A stretch of DNA of 64,000 bases from Tricholomella constricta. Lineage: Eukaryota > Basidiomycota > Agaricomycetes > Agaricales > Lyophyllaceae. Location: assembly GCA_013368375.1 (NCBI GenBank), contig JAACJP010000027.1, positions 372,001-436,000 on the forward strand, given 5' to 3'. Position 1 is the stretch's first letter. Each line of letters starts with the position of its first letter. A program made the position numbers and the translations under genes. The notes beneath the pieces were generated by a model, which saw only the letters and a program-made list of their open reading frames with translations, was not told the origin of the DNA and did not search any database. Shown here piece after piece: positions 1-12,323 of this stretch.

Positions 1-311
1 GTACCAGTCTCTTGCAATCTTCACCTGCGCCGTGTGTGCGCCGAAGAACTGTACATTGGGATCTGGATGGTCCAGAAACGGAATCACCAGCCCCCAAGCC
101 TCGGGTCGTTTCTGGAGTTCAAAGAGCTCGTGTTGGAGTCGTTTAAGGTCTTCAGGAGTCGTTGATATCGTTGGAGGCGCGTAGGCCTGCTGGATCAACT
201 AGAATAAGGCAGTGAGCCTTCTGCACTTGCAAAATTCTAAGATTGACAGACTTGGGCTGCCCTTTCAACATCCAGATGCGATATGACGGGAAGAAAGCTA
301 GCCTCTGCCAT
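1..311 (-). CDS. Importin-13-like karyopherin, N-terminal part (runs off the window edge)
   Basis: Two exons are visible, 311-252 and 198-1, joined across a 53-nt GT-AG intron (251-199). They give an 86-residue N-terminus that stays open to the window edge. It starts MAEASFLPVISHLD and later reads PFLDHPDPNVQFFGAHT followed by AQVKIARDW. This matches the first HEAT repeats and Ran-binding start of importin-13/Kap122-type beta-karyopherins, where the segment is typically a QYFGAxxLHxKI-like motif. Such proteins carry cargo through the nuclear pore under RanGTP control. The start was chosen because it is the first ATG in frame with the conserved exon 2. Subfamily (importin-13, Kap122/Pdr6 or transportin-3) cannot be settled from the N-terminus alone. 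Confidence 0.8.
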
Positions 312-747
312 GGAGGTATTATGGATTCTGCGAATATATGATACAAGCAAAGAGACGTTGAGGACTAACAAAGGAGGGTCAACAAAACTTGCAAGTTTTG
401 TGACTGTGGGAGAATATAATGTAAGTCGTCGGTCATCGAACTGACTTCACATTGAGCGCCACTGCCCCTCGCATGGTCAATGCATTGGCACATCTGTCTT
501 GCGCTCACACTACCCTGTCGTTTTCCGCCTCGTATCCGTAAATGTCAACGCCGGTCTTCTTAGTTCCTTGGGTCGATTACAGATCCAAGGTGAGCTGCCG
601 ACGCGACTGAACATGATCGTAACCGAAAACGGGAGACACGATGACCAGTCTTCAGAGACCGTATTGAAGCTCGAGAAGGAGAACGCAGTGTACCGCTTTT
701 TTTTTCTGACTTTCTGGATTTGAAAGTCGCTGACGCACTCGTCGTGC
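312..747. other. Intergenic: importin-13-like promoter and upstream flank of kinase relic
   Basis: This holds the promoter side of the minus-strand karyopherin. A 74-codon open frame at 499-723 ends in a poly-T tract and shows no family I recognise. It could be more eroded 5' sequence of the FunK1 relic that follows. Confidence 0.4.
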
Positions 748-1345
748 AGGGAACACTTCAAGTGCTGAAGTCTTGCTGCAATCGCCGTTGACGATGCTCT
801 TTACCTCCGCCACCGCCGACAACGAAAATTGCCCAGCCGGATTCAGTCACAATTTCGTTCACGACATGGACCCTTTCCTTTGGGTTCTCCTCTATCTTAG
901 TCTCACGCGCAGCGGCCCAGGTATGCTTCGAGAGGAGCTAAACCTAAGCCACGAGGATTATGCTCCAGATGAGAGCTGGCCCAGACCATCTTCCTAGATT
1001 TCGAGCACATGAACCGGCCTTGATGAACTCAAAGCGACAGTTGTTGCTCGACCGAGACATGTTTTCGAGTGGGGGATTGTTCGGCCTTTCAATCCGTTCT
1101 TTGAACCTTTCAAGCCGCTGGTACGTCTGTGCGAGGAAACACTGCTTTTGGCCTACTATGTGTACAGTGGGAACGAGTACTACTTCAAATCAAATCCATG
1201 CCCACGTTCTTCGTCTCCTTGGAGAGACTCTTTATGCAGTTCAAACGTACCTCGGCTTGGGTCAAGAAGCAGTCCTTACCCCATAAATCGAAAATGTCAT
1301 TGCGAGCGCGGCATGCAGGTCATTGCCAATCATATCCTGTAATGG
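748..1345 (+). pseudogene. FunK1-type fungal protein kinase, C-terminal relic
   Basis: The C-terminal signature of the fungal kinase family FunK1 (PF17667) is legible but scattered over two frames. HNFVHDMDPFLWVLLYLSL then TRSGPGMLREEL (about 840-935) matches the family's HD.ESFFWVL..LTR.GPG..REEL segment. A kNKxxLL-like stretch (ALMNSKRQLLLDRD, about 1018-1060) lies in another frame. FNPFFEPFKPLVRL with YYVYSGNEYYF (about 1092-1190) is back in the first frame, and the final IHAHVLRLLGETL (about 1196-1235) has shifted again. The frame changes and the missing N-terminal lobe show an inactive gene. FunK1 genes are expanded and turn over quickly in Agaricomycetes, so a dead copy is unsurprising. 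Upstream, 681-749 looks like an intron. Confidence 0.7.
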
Positions 1346-1870
1346 AGAGACGATCACGCCGCCGAGATCGCTTGCAACACCGTCACCCGCTTTCACGCCG
1401 TCGAGATTCAAGACCGTATTCACAGGCAATTTAAATTAGATTACAACGAACGTACTCGGTTTTTTTTTTTGATAACTCAGAACCAATACTCCGTACGTTC
1501 ATGGACGATGCTGGAGAGCAAGGGTTGCCGGTCAGTAAGCATTCCACATGTAAAAGACTATTGATTGTACTGTATATTATTAGACACAAACAATCACTGT
1601 TATAATCACCATCAGGCGCCTGCAGGCATGCACACGGCTGTCCTATTTTCAGAACAATCACGGCAGTTTAGCGCTGCTGGACTCCTGGGACACAGGATGC
1701 CATTTTTAGAGGTCCAATTGACTGACACCACACTTCTGCCTTGCCGTGACCAGCCATCATCCTATCCTCTCTTCACCAAACTCCCCCCGACTTGACGCTG
1801 TTGGATTCCACTGCGCATCCAACCACACACGTCATTTGTGTAGGCTTCGCTGAGTTTGAACTTGATATCT
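1346..1870. other. Intergenic, upstream of GH79
   Basis: No gene is supported here. The stretch should hold the GH79 promoter and 5' UTR. I see no convincing TATA box or repeat. Confidence 0.4.
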
Positions 1871-4400
1871 ATGCGAGCCGACTTACTTGCTCTTGGCATC
1901 CTCCAAGCGGTCGGCGTTGCGGAAGCGGTGACAGTTTATGGACAGAAGCCTTTGGTCCCAACAACTACCGCGGCTGCCGCCGACTACACTGGAGCTGCTG
2001 CATACAACCCAACGACTCTGATACCGCCTCCCATCCCTAGCCCGCTCAATACACAGTTCACTCTCCAGCTCCAGAATGGAGGCACTCCTGGTCTTTCTAT
2101 TCCGCAAGAGGGCTCGTTCCTGGGGTTCTCGATAGAAATGTCGGTGGCAAACCAAGTTTGTGCGTACAACTTTTCCTGCTCTATATCTTCAAAACTAACT
2201 AGTCGCTGGCTTAGTGGGAAAAAATTCGTTAGTCTCCCTACCTGTTCTTTATACTGCACAATGTAGAGCCGCTTGCACGCAGATCTCACATTCAAGTTCC
2301 ATTCCTTAACCTCATGGCTAACCTACAGCAACGCGCTGGACGTGTTTTTATCCGTATGGGCGGCAATACCCAGGAAACAGCCGTGCTCGTGGATCGCACT
2401 CCTAACGGGAGGATGCTGGAGAAGAATAACACTGGATTAATCAACCCTGTACGTTCACGCTTTGCCCTTCTTCAAGGGCACCAAGAATGATGTATGCACC
2501 CAGACACAAACACCGCCGCTTGTTTTCACGCCAGACTTGCTTTACTTGATGAGAAATATTTCTTCTCTTGTCAATGTTCGATGGTTCCTTGGTAAGGATC
2601 TACATCAGTCCGCTGAATGTTCTGTCGTTCATGGTATTTGGCGTTCAGGCATTCCCTTTCTGCTGAACACGCCCTCCAGGCTTGATATAGCAGAACAGGG
2701 ACAAGCTATTCTAGGCGACTACCTAATCGGCCTTCAGGCGGGCAATGAGCCCGATCTTTATGCGCGCCATGGTCACAGAGATCCCGTGAGTTTGCTTGCA
2801 CATTGCAATGCATGCACACAAATTCTCCCATAGAGTTACTCTCCATCCGACTACGTCGGCGAATTTGGCGATCTCGTCATTTCCATGTCCAACGAGGCCA
2901 ATGCCAAAAATCGAAATCTCCTCATTGGACCCAACATCGCCTTCGCGGACTGGACAGCCCAACAGGTTTGGGACACTGGCTTTGTCGACCAATTCAGCGC
3001 GAACTTGGCCTATCTCGCGGTAGAAAAGTAAGAGGCCGTCCTCTTGAAAGAGTTCTAGGTCCCGACATGCTTTTCATTCAGCTACCCATCAGACAACTGT
3101 GCAGTCCAGTTCAATACAGGCGGGACGGTTCACCAACCCCAGGACGTATTTCCTTCATATCTCGACCACACTGCAGGCAAGGGCATCATCGAGAAATTCA
3201 AGACCTCTACAGAATTCGCGACACAGAAGGGTAAGAAGTTGCTCATGTTCGAGACAAACACAGCCTCGTGTGGTGGGTTCCCGGGCGTCAGTGATGTGTT
3301 TGGGGCTGCCCTCTGGGGTATCGATTATTCTCTGCAGATGGCGTACAGCAACTTTTCTGGCGCTCTGATGCACGTCGGTGGCCAGAACGTCTTTTACAAC
3401 GTGCGTCGGTTCATTGACGATGTCTTAATATACATTGACGTGCAATTCCCTTTAGCCTTTCACGCGTAGGTCTTCTTGCTCATGTTTGGCCTATTTAAGT
3501 GCCCACAGTCATCCCAGCACCTCCCACAAACCAGTCCTCTTTTCATCAATGGACCGTCGGCCCAATCTACTACTCGGCCTTGGTCGTGGCAGAAACCCTC
3601 GGCGCCTCGAATGGGACTCAGGTCCTGGATCTCAACGCCAACAACGGCGATATACACACACCTGCGTACGCGATATACGAGAACGGCGATCCTGTGCGAG
3701 TTGGAATCATCAATTTCATCACGGACCCGTCCGGTGCGAGTGACATCAGCGTGTCCATCGCCATTGGAGGCTCTGGTATCGGTCAACCCAATGCCACCCC
3801 CGCGCAAGTCAAAGTCAAGTGAGTTCCCCCGAACAAGCGTTCCCAAAATACACCATTCTTCCGGTTATTGACGAAACTGAGTAAGATATCTACTTGCGTC
3901 CTCCGTTTCGCAGAAGGGCAACTACACCTGGGCCGGACAGGTCGGTGTACCGCATTCTTTCCACACTTACCCACAAGCTGACCGCACTCGCACCACCACA
4001 GACTTTTGGCGGCATCTTCGACTCCGATGGGCGCCCCATCGGGTCCGAAAACATTACCACCGTCCCCTGCGATCAAGCCCTCAACATCTGCGTCATCAAA
4101 GTCCCCGCGCCCAGCTACGCGCTCGTCTTCCTCTCTGACGAGGCCCTGACCGAGACGAGCGGTGCGGCACCGACGACGTTCCCGACGACGGCGCAGACGA
4201 AAACGCGCAATACGGTCACGATCGACCCGTCTGTGCTTGCCACGTCGAATGGGGGCTTCGACAAGAAGAGGCTCGGGAGTACGAGTCCCGGCAGTGTCAA
4301 TGCGGCTTTGAGCTTGACCCCGGCGTCGACCTCGATCACTGTGTCGGTGTTGGCACTTGTCTCCGGGATTTTCACGGTTCGACGCATGTTTTGGCCATGA
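1871..4400 (+). CDS. Secreted GH79 family glycoside hydrolase (beta-glucuronidase type)
   Basis: Eleven exons: 1871-2159, 2215-2227, 2283-2448, 2504-2591, 2649-2785, 2834-3027, 3082-3400, 3456-3465, 3509-3818, 3886-3940 and 4002-4400, giving 659 residues. The first ~20 residues are a signal peptide. GFSIEMSVANQ, RMGGNTQET and QAGNEPDLYA are GH79 signatures; the Glu in NEP (about residue 219) is the expected acid/base and the Glu in LMFETNTASCGG (about 353) the expected nucleophile. Family members remove uronic acid residues from the glycans of arabinogalactan or other proteoglycans outside the cell. The C-terminus is Ser/Thr-rich and ends in a hydrophobic stretch, suggesting a GPI anchor. Exons 2 (13 nt) and 8 (10 nt) are microexons; the intron before 3886 uses an AAG acceptor, chosen because it restores the frame. 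Confidence 0.92.
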
Positions 4401-4733
4401 GAATTTTGGACAGTTTTCGATATTTGAGTATATATCTAGAAGCATCTCTGTCATTACTCGTAGCCAATCGTTCGCTACTATTTACCTCCATCTACATATG
4501 TATACCTGTGAGATTGTTATTGTACCCGCCTTTGATCGTTTTTGTGGACTGCTTTGCTCATCAAGAATGGTGGAAGATTGAAGACGATCAAAATACATGC
4601 GATGCTTGCTATGCGAGGATATATCCCAGGACCGAATACAAGTACAGAAACAGATCTGCTGCATTTGAGAGTACAAACAAAATGCGCCACCGAGAGATAA
4701 TTTTTGTCTCTGCGAGGGTGAGGGTGGGCGAGG

Positions 4734-6708
4734 TCATGACGCCGCCGCCGGGGCCACATCCCCGTCCGTTTTTGGCTTTTTCGCGCTCTGGAGCACTGGA
4801 GGACCAGCGTTTCCGCGCACGCCCACATCAGGTCCACCATCGGGCTCCACGGCCCTCTTTCGCTTTTCCCCAGCCTCCTCTGCACCCTCCTTCGCCTCGG
4901 GCTTTCTATCGCGGCCCTCACGCGCGCCTCCTCCACCTCCGCGCCCACCACGGCCACCGCGTCCACCTCCGCGCCCTCCTCGGCCTCCACGACCGCCGTC
5001 GCGTCCACCCCGCCCACGGCCACCTCCACGACCCCGTCCACCTCGCCCTCGTGAGCCGAAGGAAGAGTCAAGAGCAGCCCTCGCTGCTGTCTGCGCCCGC
5101 TCGATCTGGAACTCCTTCTCTTCCGCCTCTGTAAGTAGTTTCCGGGGGTCAGAAACGCATATGCAATGGCAGCAGTAGCAGCACAAGGGACAAGTGAACT
5201 GACCGTCGGGGACAGACCACGTCACCGCATGCGAGTTGATGCTTTTGATCGCTTCTTTGACTTTGGCGATCTCCTCCTCGGTGAGCGCCTTGTGGAACCC
5301 GACGAGCCCAGAGTCGTCTCCGCGGCTATACTTGATGTACGGCGCGCGGCCCTCGAAGGTCTCTTTGATGGGGTCCTGTGATACCTTGAGCAAGCGCGTT
5401 CAGGACGGAGGGCCACGCTCCACAGACCTTGATCTCCGCCCACGTAACTTCTCCGCCGCACCCATCAAACCGGAGTGTCGCTCCCTTGACGAACGGCACG
5501 TCCTCTGGCTTGATGCTGCCTGTCCCTTCCTCGTCCTGCTGGATCAAGACTTTGCTGCCCATAAAGTCGAGGAAAACATCCTTTTTAGGCTCCTCCGCCC
5601 CAGCGCCCGACTTGGAGGACGGCGTCGCCTTGGCGCGTGCCATCTCCCTGAACGCGTTGAACCCCCGTGTCGTCGACATCAGGTCCCGCCGGTTGCTCGC
5701 AGTCTTTCCCTTCAGTCCCTTTTCCTTGATCTTCAGGTCGCAGTACGCCTCCCTGCGGGCGCCCAAGTCAGCAGACAGGATGCATGCGTATGCGTGTGCA
5801 CAATGTGGATGTGGGGCCTGGAGAAAGTAACGTACTTGGACATGATGAGCAACTCCTTGCCCTCCCATGCCGGCTTGGGCTCGGCGTTCAGGAACTCCTC
5901 GACGTGTGTGAAGTCCGCGAATTCTGCAAAGACGGAGTTCTACCCTCCCCCCAATTCCCCAGGGTCAGATGCGCGTGCGGCCGGGGGCAGAGGCTCGACG
6001 GACTATGGACGAACCTTGAACTTCTTGGCCTCATCCCGCCTCATGCGGACAGCGTTGGTCTTTCCGTACTTGTCGAAAAAGGCCTCTAGCCGCTGTTGAA
6101 GAGTCGGGTCCTCGTCTGGGAACCCTTTCTGTTCGAACGTTGGATACAGAGGGCACGTCGAGATGCGATGGACCCACTTACTGCGTAGACGCTCCTCTCG
6201 AATTGGCCCTTGGGCTCCTTGACCTCCGTGGTCCGGCGCACCTTCGTTCCTGTTTCGTCGACCTCGAGGAAGTCGCTCGTGCGTAGAGCATTGGCGACCC
6301 ATTCAAGCCCGCGCGCCGAGAACTCGCGCATGCGTTTGAACGAGGCGACTGTCTCGACCGCGACCCAATGATCGGGGTCTTTTGTATATAACGTCCACAT
6401 GAACCTGCGCACCCATTAGTTTCTACTCTAAACCCAAAGAAAAGCGATCGTTTCCTGTACGCACTTGTCATATGGAAGGTTGGCATCCGCAAAGTAAAAT
6501 TCGACTTGAATAGGCGCTCAGTTCTATATACCTCCATGGAATCAAAATACAAGGACGTACTCTGTTTTGCGGCCTTTGCCATCAATTCCTTCTCATCTCC
6601 GTCGCTCGTTTTCTCAGCAGCAGCAGCAGCAGTTGTTGTTGTTGTGCTCTCCGCCTCGGGCACTGGGACCGTCTCCGCCACGGTCATTGTGACATCTTCT
6701 TCAGCCAT
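4734..6708 (-). CDS. LHP1: La protein (La motif, RRM, atypical RRM2, RGG tail)
   Basis: Eight exons: 6708-6561, 6504-6465, 6404-6182, 6128-6015, 5939-5836, 5752-5428, 5375-5204 and 5128-4734, giving 506 residues. The La motif begins IEFYFADANLPYDKFMWTL (about residues 50-140). RRM1 follows, with SVFAEFADFTHVEEFL and ELLIMSKEAY. A second, atypical RRM spans about 255-410 (KDVFLDFMGSKVLIQQ to INSHAVTWSVPD). The tail is RGG-rich with basic KKPK near the end. La binds the 3' oligo-U end of new RNA polymerase III transcripts in the nucleus, protecting pre-tRNA and other small RNAs. The RGG tail makes the protein slightly longer than yeast Lhp1. It is head-to-head with the acyl-CoA oxidase gene across 285 bp. 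All splice phases close. Confidence 0.95.
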
Positions 6709-6993
6709 AAGTCAAAGAATAAATAGATGTGAAGATCGAGAACCAGAGAATCCGACGAGAAAACGGGATGTTAACAGCGCACAGGGGAGTCAGAGGATGT
6801 CAGATTACCCTGGCACTTGCACTTCTTTTTTTTTCGCAGCGATAAACAACTGATTAGTAGTAGCAATTATGGTTAGGGTAAGATCACGTGGATGAGGTCA
6901 CAGGCCTACGGCTACCGTGGGCCGGGGTCCGGCTACTCTACAGCAGTATCATGCATCCACAGGTTTCTCCCAACCTATCTCCCTTGCACCAGG
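6709..6993. promoter_or_regulatory. Bidirectional promoter, La protein / acyl-CoA oxidase
   Basis: The 285 bp between the divergent ATGs must hold both promoters and 5' UTRs. No TATA box stands out. A poly-T tract lies at about 6825-6836. This is positional inference only. Confidence 0.5.
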
Positions 6994-9775
6994 ATGGCTA
7001 CTATCAGCGATGCAGCGCAACAGACAGCAATAGACATGGCTAATGCGAGAGCGGCCACCTCGATTGACCATGCCCAAACGAGGGATTTCTTGCACAGCGA
7101 GTATTCATCCACAATGAACAGGTAGAAATGCTGAGGCAGGTGTTCGCAGGTGCGCAAGGAGAATGGCTGAAGCGGCAGAATATTGTCAGGACCCTTGAGA
7201 GTGACCCCATCTTTGATAAAACTCATAGGTGACGGCGCCCATCCCAGTCAATGTGAAGATTGAACTCAGAAATGTGCATTACACTACAGAGAGTTTATGA
7301 CGCGCACGGACCGCTATGAACGCGCTCTTTCCATGACCAACCGCATATATGAACTTCAGGAGATCCACAGATGGACTAACGAGGAGACCTCGTTGGCAAT
7401 CGCAAGTCTGGACGAAGCTCTTCCAATCGCACTGCACAACATCGGTGCGTAAACGAACGAATAAAATACAGCATTACCCTTACCCTTGGGAATTAGCATT
7501 TCAGCCTGTCTTTTTCTCTCAAGGGTCACCTTCTCTCATCGCCAATTATGGGCCCTTGATCGCGACGCGCGGGATTCTGGGCTGCTACCTCCAGACCGAG
7601 CTCGGTCACGGAACTAGCGTCTCGCAACTGGAAACCACTGCAACCTTCATACCCGAGACCCAGGAGTTCGAAATCAACTCACCTACCCTCACAAGCAGTA
7701 AATGGTGGATTGGAGCTCTGGGGAAGACCTCCACGCATGGGGTGGTGCAGGCCAAATTGATTCTCCCGGGTGGAAAGGATGTCGGCCCTCACCTCTTCTT
7801 TGTCCAGCTTAGAAACATGGGTATTGAGATCTTTCTCTTTCATTTTTCCAAACTCTTAACGGCAGATACTAGAGAACCACAAGGTCCTGCCTGGCATCAT
7901 CATCGGGGACATAGGTATGCACTGCCCTTAGTGCATTCAGTCGTTGCATTAAGCTTCGTCTCAAGGTCCTAAGGCATTGGCGGGATATTCCCCGACTGAT
8001 AACGGATTTGCGCGGTTCGATCACATACGCATACCGAAGGAGAATATGCTCTCCAAATTCGCGCAAGTCACAGACGATGGCAAATATGTTCAGCCTCCAC
8101 ATGCCAAACTGAGCTATGGTGGTGTGAGTCCTGGCTGGCATGGTATATTTCCGCATATATAACTCCCATGTCTTTAGATGCTGTACATCCGGGCAAAGTG
8201 CGTTGGCCTTGTTTTTCTGATTTGCCCTCAGCCGGTAATTGATTCTATCAGCATGGTGACTGGAGCAGGATGGCTCATGGCGAAAGGTAATAAAATCTTC
8301 TCCATCAATTGATAGACTGCTTTTTTATCACTCTTCCTAGCTGCTACCGTTTCATTGCGATATGCCACCGTCCGGAGGCAAGGTGAGAGAGGCCCTGATG
8401 GATTGGAGAAGCAAACCATCACCTATCCCTCGGTCTACATCCGCCTATTACCCATCCTTTCCCATGCGTACGTCTTCATTCAACTTGGCAGAACACTTGT
8501 GCGTCTCAATTCGGGATTTCTCCGGCAACTGCTTGAAAATAATATGTCTTGTAGCTGAAATCATTCGATATGATGTCCAAGCGGTTGGCTTCAGGAGATA
8601 CATCGCTGCTTGCCGAGATGCACGCCACTACTAGCGGGTTGAAGGTCATGGTATCTACCCTCGGTGTCCATGATTTGGAAGTCGCTCGGCGCTCCATGGG
8701 AGGTCACGGATACAGCGCTTTTGCAGGGCTCGGGAGGCTATACGCCGATTACCTTCCAAGCGTAACGTTAGTCTAATCACAGCTTCCCCGAGAACTTCAC
8801 TAACCTCTGCTTGTACAGTTACGAGGGCGACAACTTCGTTCTGGACCAACAAGTCGTCCGTGCCGCTCTCAAATCCTACAAAGCTCTTTTCTCCCTCTCA
8901 CCGACCCCATCTGCGTCGTCCCTCTCCCCGTCCTCTAATTACCTCCGTCTCCTGCTTCCGCCCAGCCAGCCCCCCCAGGTGACCGACTCCGCATGGCACG
9001 ACCCTGCGTTTGCGATCACTCTGCTGGAGTGGCGCGCTGCCATTCTTGTCCGGGAGCATGCGCGGACGTTTGCGGACCCGGACGCGAGCGTCAACCAGCG
9101 GGTGGCGAAAGCTGTAACTGAGGCGTTCATCGCTGTTCAAGTAGGGGAGATTATGAAGAACCTCACCCTGCCAGCTCCTACTGGCGACGTCGTTCGGTCG
9201 TTGTATACCCTGGTATGCTATATCCCTTCCGTGCGAACTGAGATCCTCATGTATTCTCTCACTCTGTAGTACCTGCTTACGGTCGTGGAAGGAGGCCTCG
9301 TGGATCTTTTATCGTTCGGTTTATTGCGCCCGGGCACTAACGACAACAACAACAACAACACACATTCGGGCTCGAGCGATCCTGGACGCGCGCTACGGCT
9401 GCATATCAACAGGCTCTGTCAGGAGCTGCTGCCCAACGCTATTGGACTGAGCGATGCTTTTGGCTTCACGGATTGGGAACTTGACAGGTTTGTTTCCAAT
9501 CCAGACCACGAGCCCCTGGCTGGCTAACTGATGTGATATGGCAGCGCACTGGGCGTGTTTGATGGGAAGGTCTATGAAGCGTTGTGGGCACGCGCGCAGT
9601 TGGAACCTCTCAACCAGACGGAGGTGACGTCGGCGTATGAGGTTAGTGTTCTGTCTTGTTTTTCTGTGGGTTCCGTCGTTAACGACATGGGATGTAGGAA
9701 TCTATCAGACCGATGTTGTTGCGTGGCCAGCGACAGGTTGCGCAGGCTCGATCTAAACTGGGATCCAAGCTCTGA
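6994..9775 (+). CDS. POX1: Peroxisomal acyl-CoA oxidase with C-terminal SKL
   Basis: Exons: 6994-7228 (frame problem inside), 7290-7444, 7524-7820, 7873-7914, 7966-8123, 8178-8197, 8252-8286, 8341-8498, 8555-8766, 8819-9212, 9270-9487, 9545-9641 and 9698-9775, about 700 residues. Family marks are [44 protein letters not shown] and [11 protein letters not shown], whose Glu is the catalytic base. The product ends ...LGSKL, a perfect PTS1 peroxisome signal. The enzyme is the FAD-dependent first step of peroxisomal beta-oxidation, giving trans-2-enoyl-CoA and H2O2. Between RDFLHSE (about 7086-7106) and [15 protein letters not shown] (from 7122) the frame slips by one base, with no ordinary GT-AG intron to repair it. 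A 47-nt GC-AG intron would fix it but would remove the conserved RDFLH. Confidence 0.85.
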
Positions 9776-10125
9776 AGACAATTGGGGAGGGGAAGGCGAG
9801 TCGTGTGATATGGATGGATGTAAATTTTATATACCGTTGTATACCTTTTTTAGTGGACATTTGCACAACCCATTCTTGTTTGGGGAGTTTATCATTGGCC
9901 GACGAACCATGCTCCAGCTTGTCATTCCATGCTCACCAGAAAATAAATCACACCGAATGCCATGATAGATATTTTTGGATTCAGTAATATCGGAAATCGG
10001 AGTTGCTGTGACCTTAAGGCCGCGGCCCGGGCATCCGAAGCGAAGCGACCCGAAACGATGGTAACATATTCAAGTTGGGGCGACTCGTAATTCTCACAAA
10101 GTATCTCCCTTTGTGATCGACCACC
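9776..10125. other. Intergenic, upstream of TPR/F-box gene A
   Basis: It holds the 3' UTR of the oxidase and the promoter of the next gene. No RNA gene or repeat is evident. Confidence 0.4.
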
Positions 10126-12323
10126 ATGTCTCGTTGTCCTCCAGACGAGTTGACCACGACTGTATACGATGCACTCCATTCTTTGACCCAGCATAACAAG
10201 GCAAACTTCCTGCTCGACACGGCGCTTGCTCTCATTCAAGCCGGCAGGTCAGTTATAACTTTGATGTTCATAACTAGCTCCTTTATCTGTGTTCCGTAGA
10301 TATGGACCAGAGGTCGAAAACTACATCGATGTGTATCTGAAAACACCCAATCTACCAAAGGCAGACATCGCGCGAGCGTTGCTTGCTCGAGGCAATGCTC
10401 GCAAGTCTGGCGGAGAAAGCCTCCTTGCAAAAGCACAGCAAGGTACGTTATCTAGAGGTGCAACCGAGAGCCAGGGTGGTGTGGTGCGCGGTGGGCGAGG
10501 CTGATTGCTGTGATTCACAATCGGGGGCCAGATATAATCTGCATACCCATGCCATCCACCTCCTGATTGGCGCACGATACGACATGTCCGAGCGCTGACC
10601 TGTCCATACAGACTTTCAGGCTGTCTTGAAACTCGATCCTTCGAACCGCGAAATCCAGCAACATATTCGGCGAGACAAGCGGGCAAGTGCCTTTTTCAAT
10701 GGACGCGCTTGAACTGTTCAAACTTATGTGTCAAGTAGATCCGCTTCGTGGCCGCACCTGCCTCACAACGTGCTCCTCTGGAAGTATGGGAACGGATAGC
10801 TTACCAAATTCCACGGCACCATCTACGTACCTGGCTCTTCGTCTCTTCTTTTCATAGGGACATCGCAGTTCGTCAGATATTTCACACACTCGACATTTAC
10901 TTTGGAGAAGAATCGGAAAACCTTAATCGTGGCCTCGACATTTTCGACCGGGCCAAGGCTGACCCCGTCTTTGCAAGCCGGGTCAAGTCTCTGCGACTTC
11001 ACTGGGCGTATGAGGAGGGCGACATGCTGGACCTCATGGCACGTGAGTGAAGATCTCTGCGTTTTGTGGGATGCTCACTTCAACTGAAAATCAGGGATTT
11101 TCAAAACCGCTTTACCCGAATTCAAAGCCCTGGTAGACTTTGAATGGATCGGGTATCCGGAGATGCGAGCTGAGATGGTGCAAGCAGTACTTGCAAGCCA
11201 CCCGAACTTGCGCGGGCTTGGGCTCATGTAAGCCCATTCAGCTTCAACTGGACCTCTATTGACTGATCGCGATAGTGGTTGGCATTTTGATGCTGTCGGC
11301 GTCTCAGCGTTCCGAAATCTGACGAAATTCACCCTACGGGCGGAGGATGACGATGGCTTTGCAGACATGGGGGAAGTGCGGACAGTACTGGACCAGAACC
11401 GCGACACGCTGCGGCATCTGATCTTGGGTGCATATCTCGCACGGCATCACTCCTGGGACTCGGCATTCCAGTCAGTGACGATCAAAAACCTCACCCACCT
11501 CGACCTTGTGGACACCCGGATCTCGCACATCGTGTTTGCACGCATCGCACACGCTCACAATCTGCAGAGCTTGACTCTCCACGGGACATTCGAGGAGCCG
11601 AGCTCCGCTGCGGTGGTGTTCAGCAGCGACCAGGTCATCGACGACCAACACACGTTCCTTCCCCATCTCGAGGCTTTCCGGTTCGTGCTCGTGGGGCATG
11701 ACGACGAGATCGCATTGTATCAGAGCGTGACCCAGTTCCTGCGGCGGCGAAAGAAGCTGCGGCGGCTCGATTTGGGGAACTGTCCCTGGGATCTAGCGCA
11801 GAGCGTCCTGCCGGAACTGACGGGGCTGCGCGTGCTGGGCGTGCGGATCGCGAACCTGACGCACGAGGCGCTGCTGGCGCTGGTGCGCGCGCTCCCACAG
11901 GAGATGGCCGCGCTGAACCTGACGACGGTGGTGTCGGACAAGATGCTGAACGAGTACGCACAGCACTTTGCGCGGTTCACTGCGCTGTCGTTTTTCCACA
12001 TGCAGTGCACGTCGCAGCGCCGCCCGAAGCCGAATCTGATGTCGGAGAAGGACTTTCAGGTGCAGACGGATATTTGGAACTCGAGTGCGCGCAGCATCGC
12101 GACGGCGCTGCCGTCTGTGGATTTTATTGGATGGCATGGGGAGCATTATGTCGTTGTTAGGACGGACAGCGACGGCGTTGCGGGCGGGAGCGTGGAGCTG
12201 AAAGAGCTGCCGGCGAGGCGCCGGCTGGACTGTGGCAAGGGCGTGGATCTGGGCAGCGGGGATGCGGCGTGGTTGGAAAGGAAAGACGTGCCGATGGATT
12301 ATGAGATGCCGGGCTTGGATTGA
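10126..12323 (+). CDS. TPR-like / F-box-like / leucine-rich protein, copy A
   Basis: Six exons: 10126-10247, 10300-10442, 10612-10682, 10739-11042, 11095-11227 and 11276-12323, giving 606 residues. Residues 1-110 look like TPR helices (AKAQQDFQAVLKLDPSNRE). An F-box-like helix set follows (PLEVWERIAYQIPRHHLRTW, about 124-144), then leucine-rich repeat-like segments (NLTHLDLVDTRI, KLRRLDLGNCPWDL). The architecture suggests a substrate receptor of an SCF-type ubiquitin ligase, but F-box function is inferred from position and pattern. The intron after exon 3 starts GCAAGT, a GC-AG intron; a GT donor one codon on cannot keep the frame. A clear paralogue lies at 58470-60758. ATG sits in a good context (ccaccATGt). 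Confidence 0.82.
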
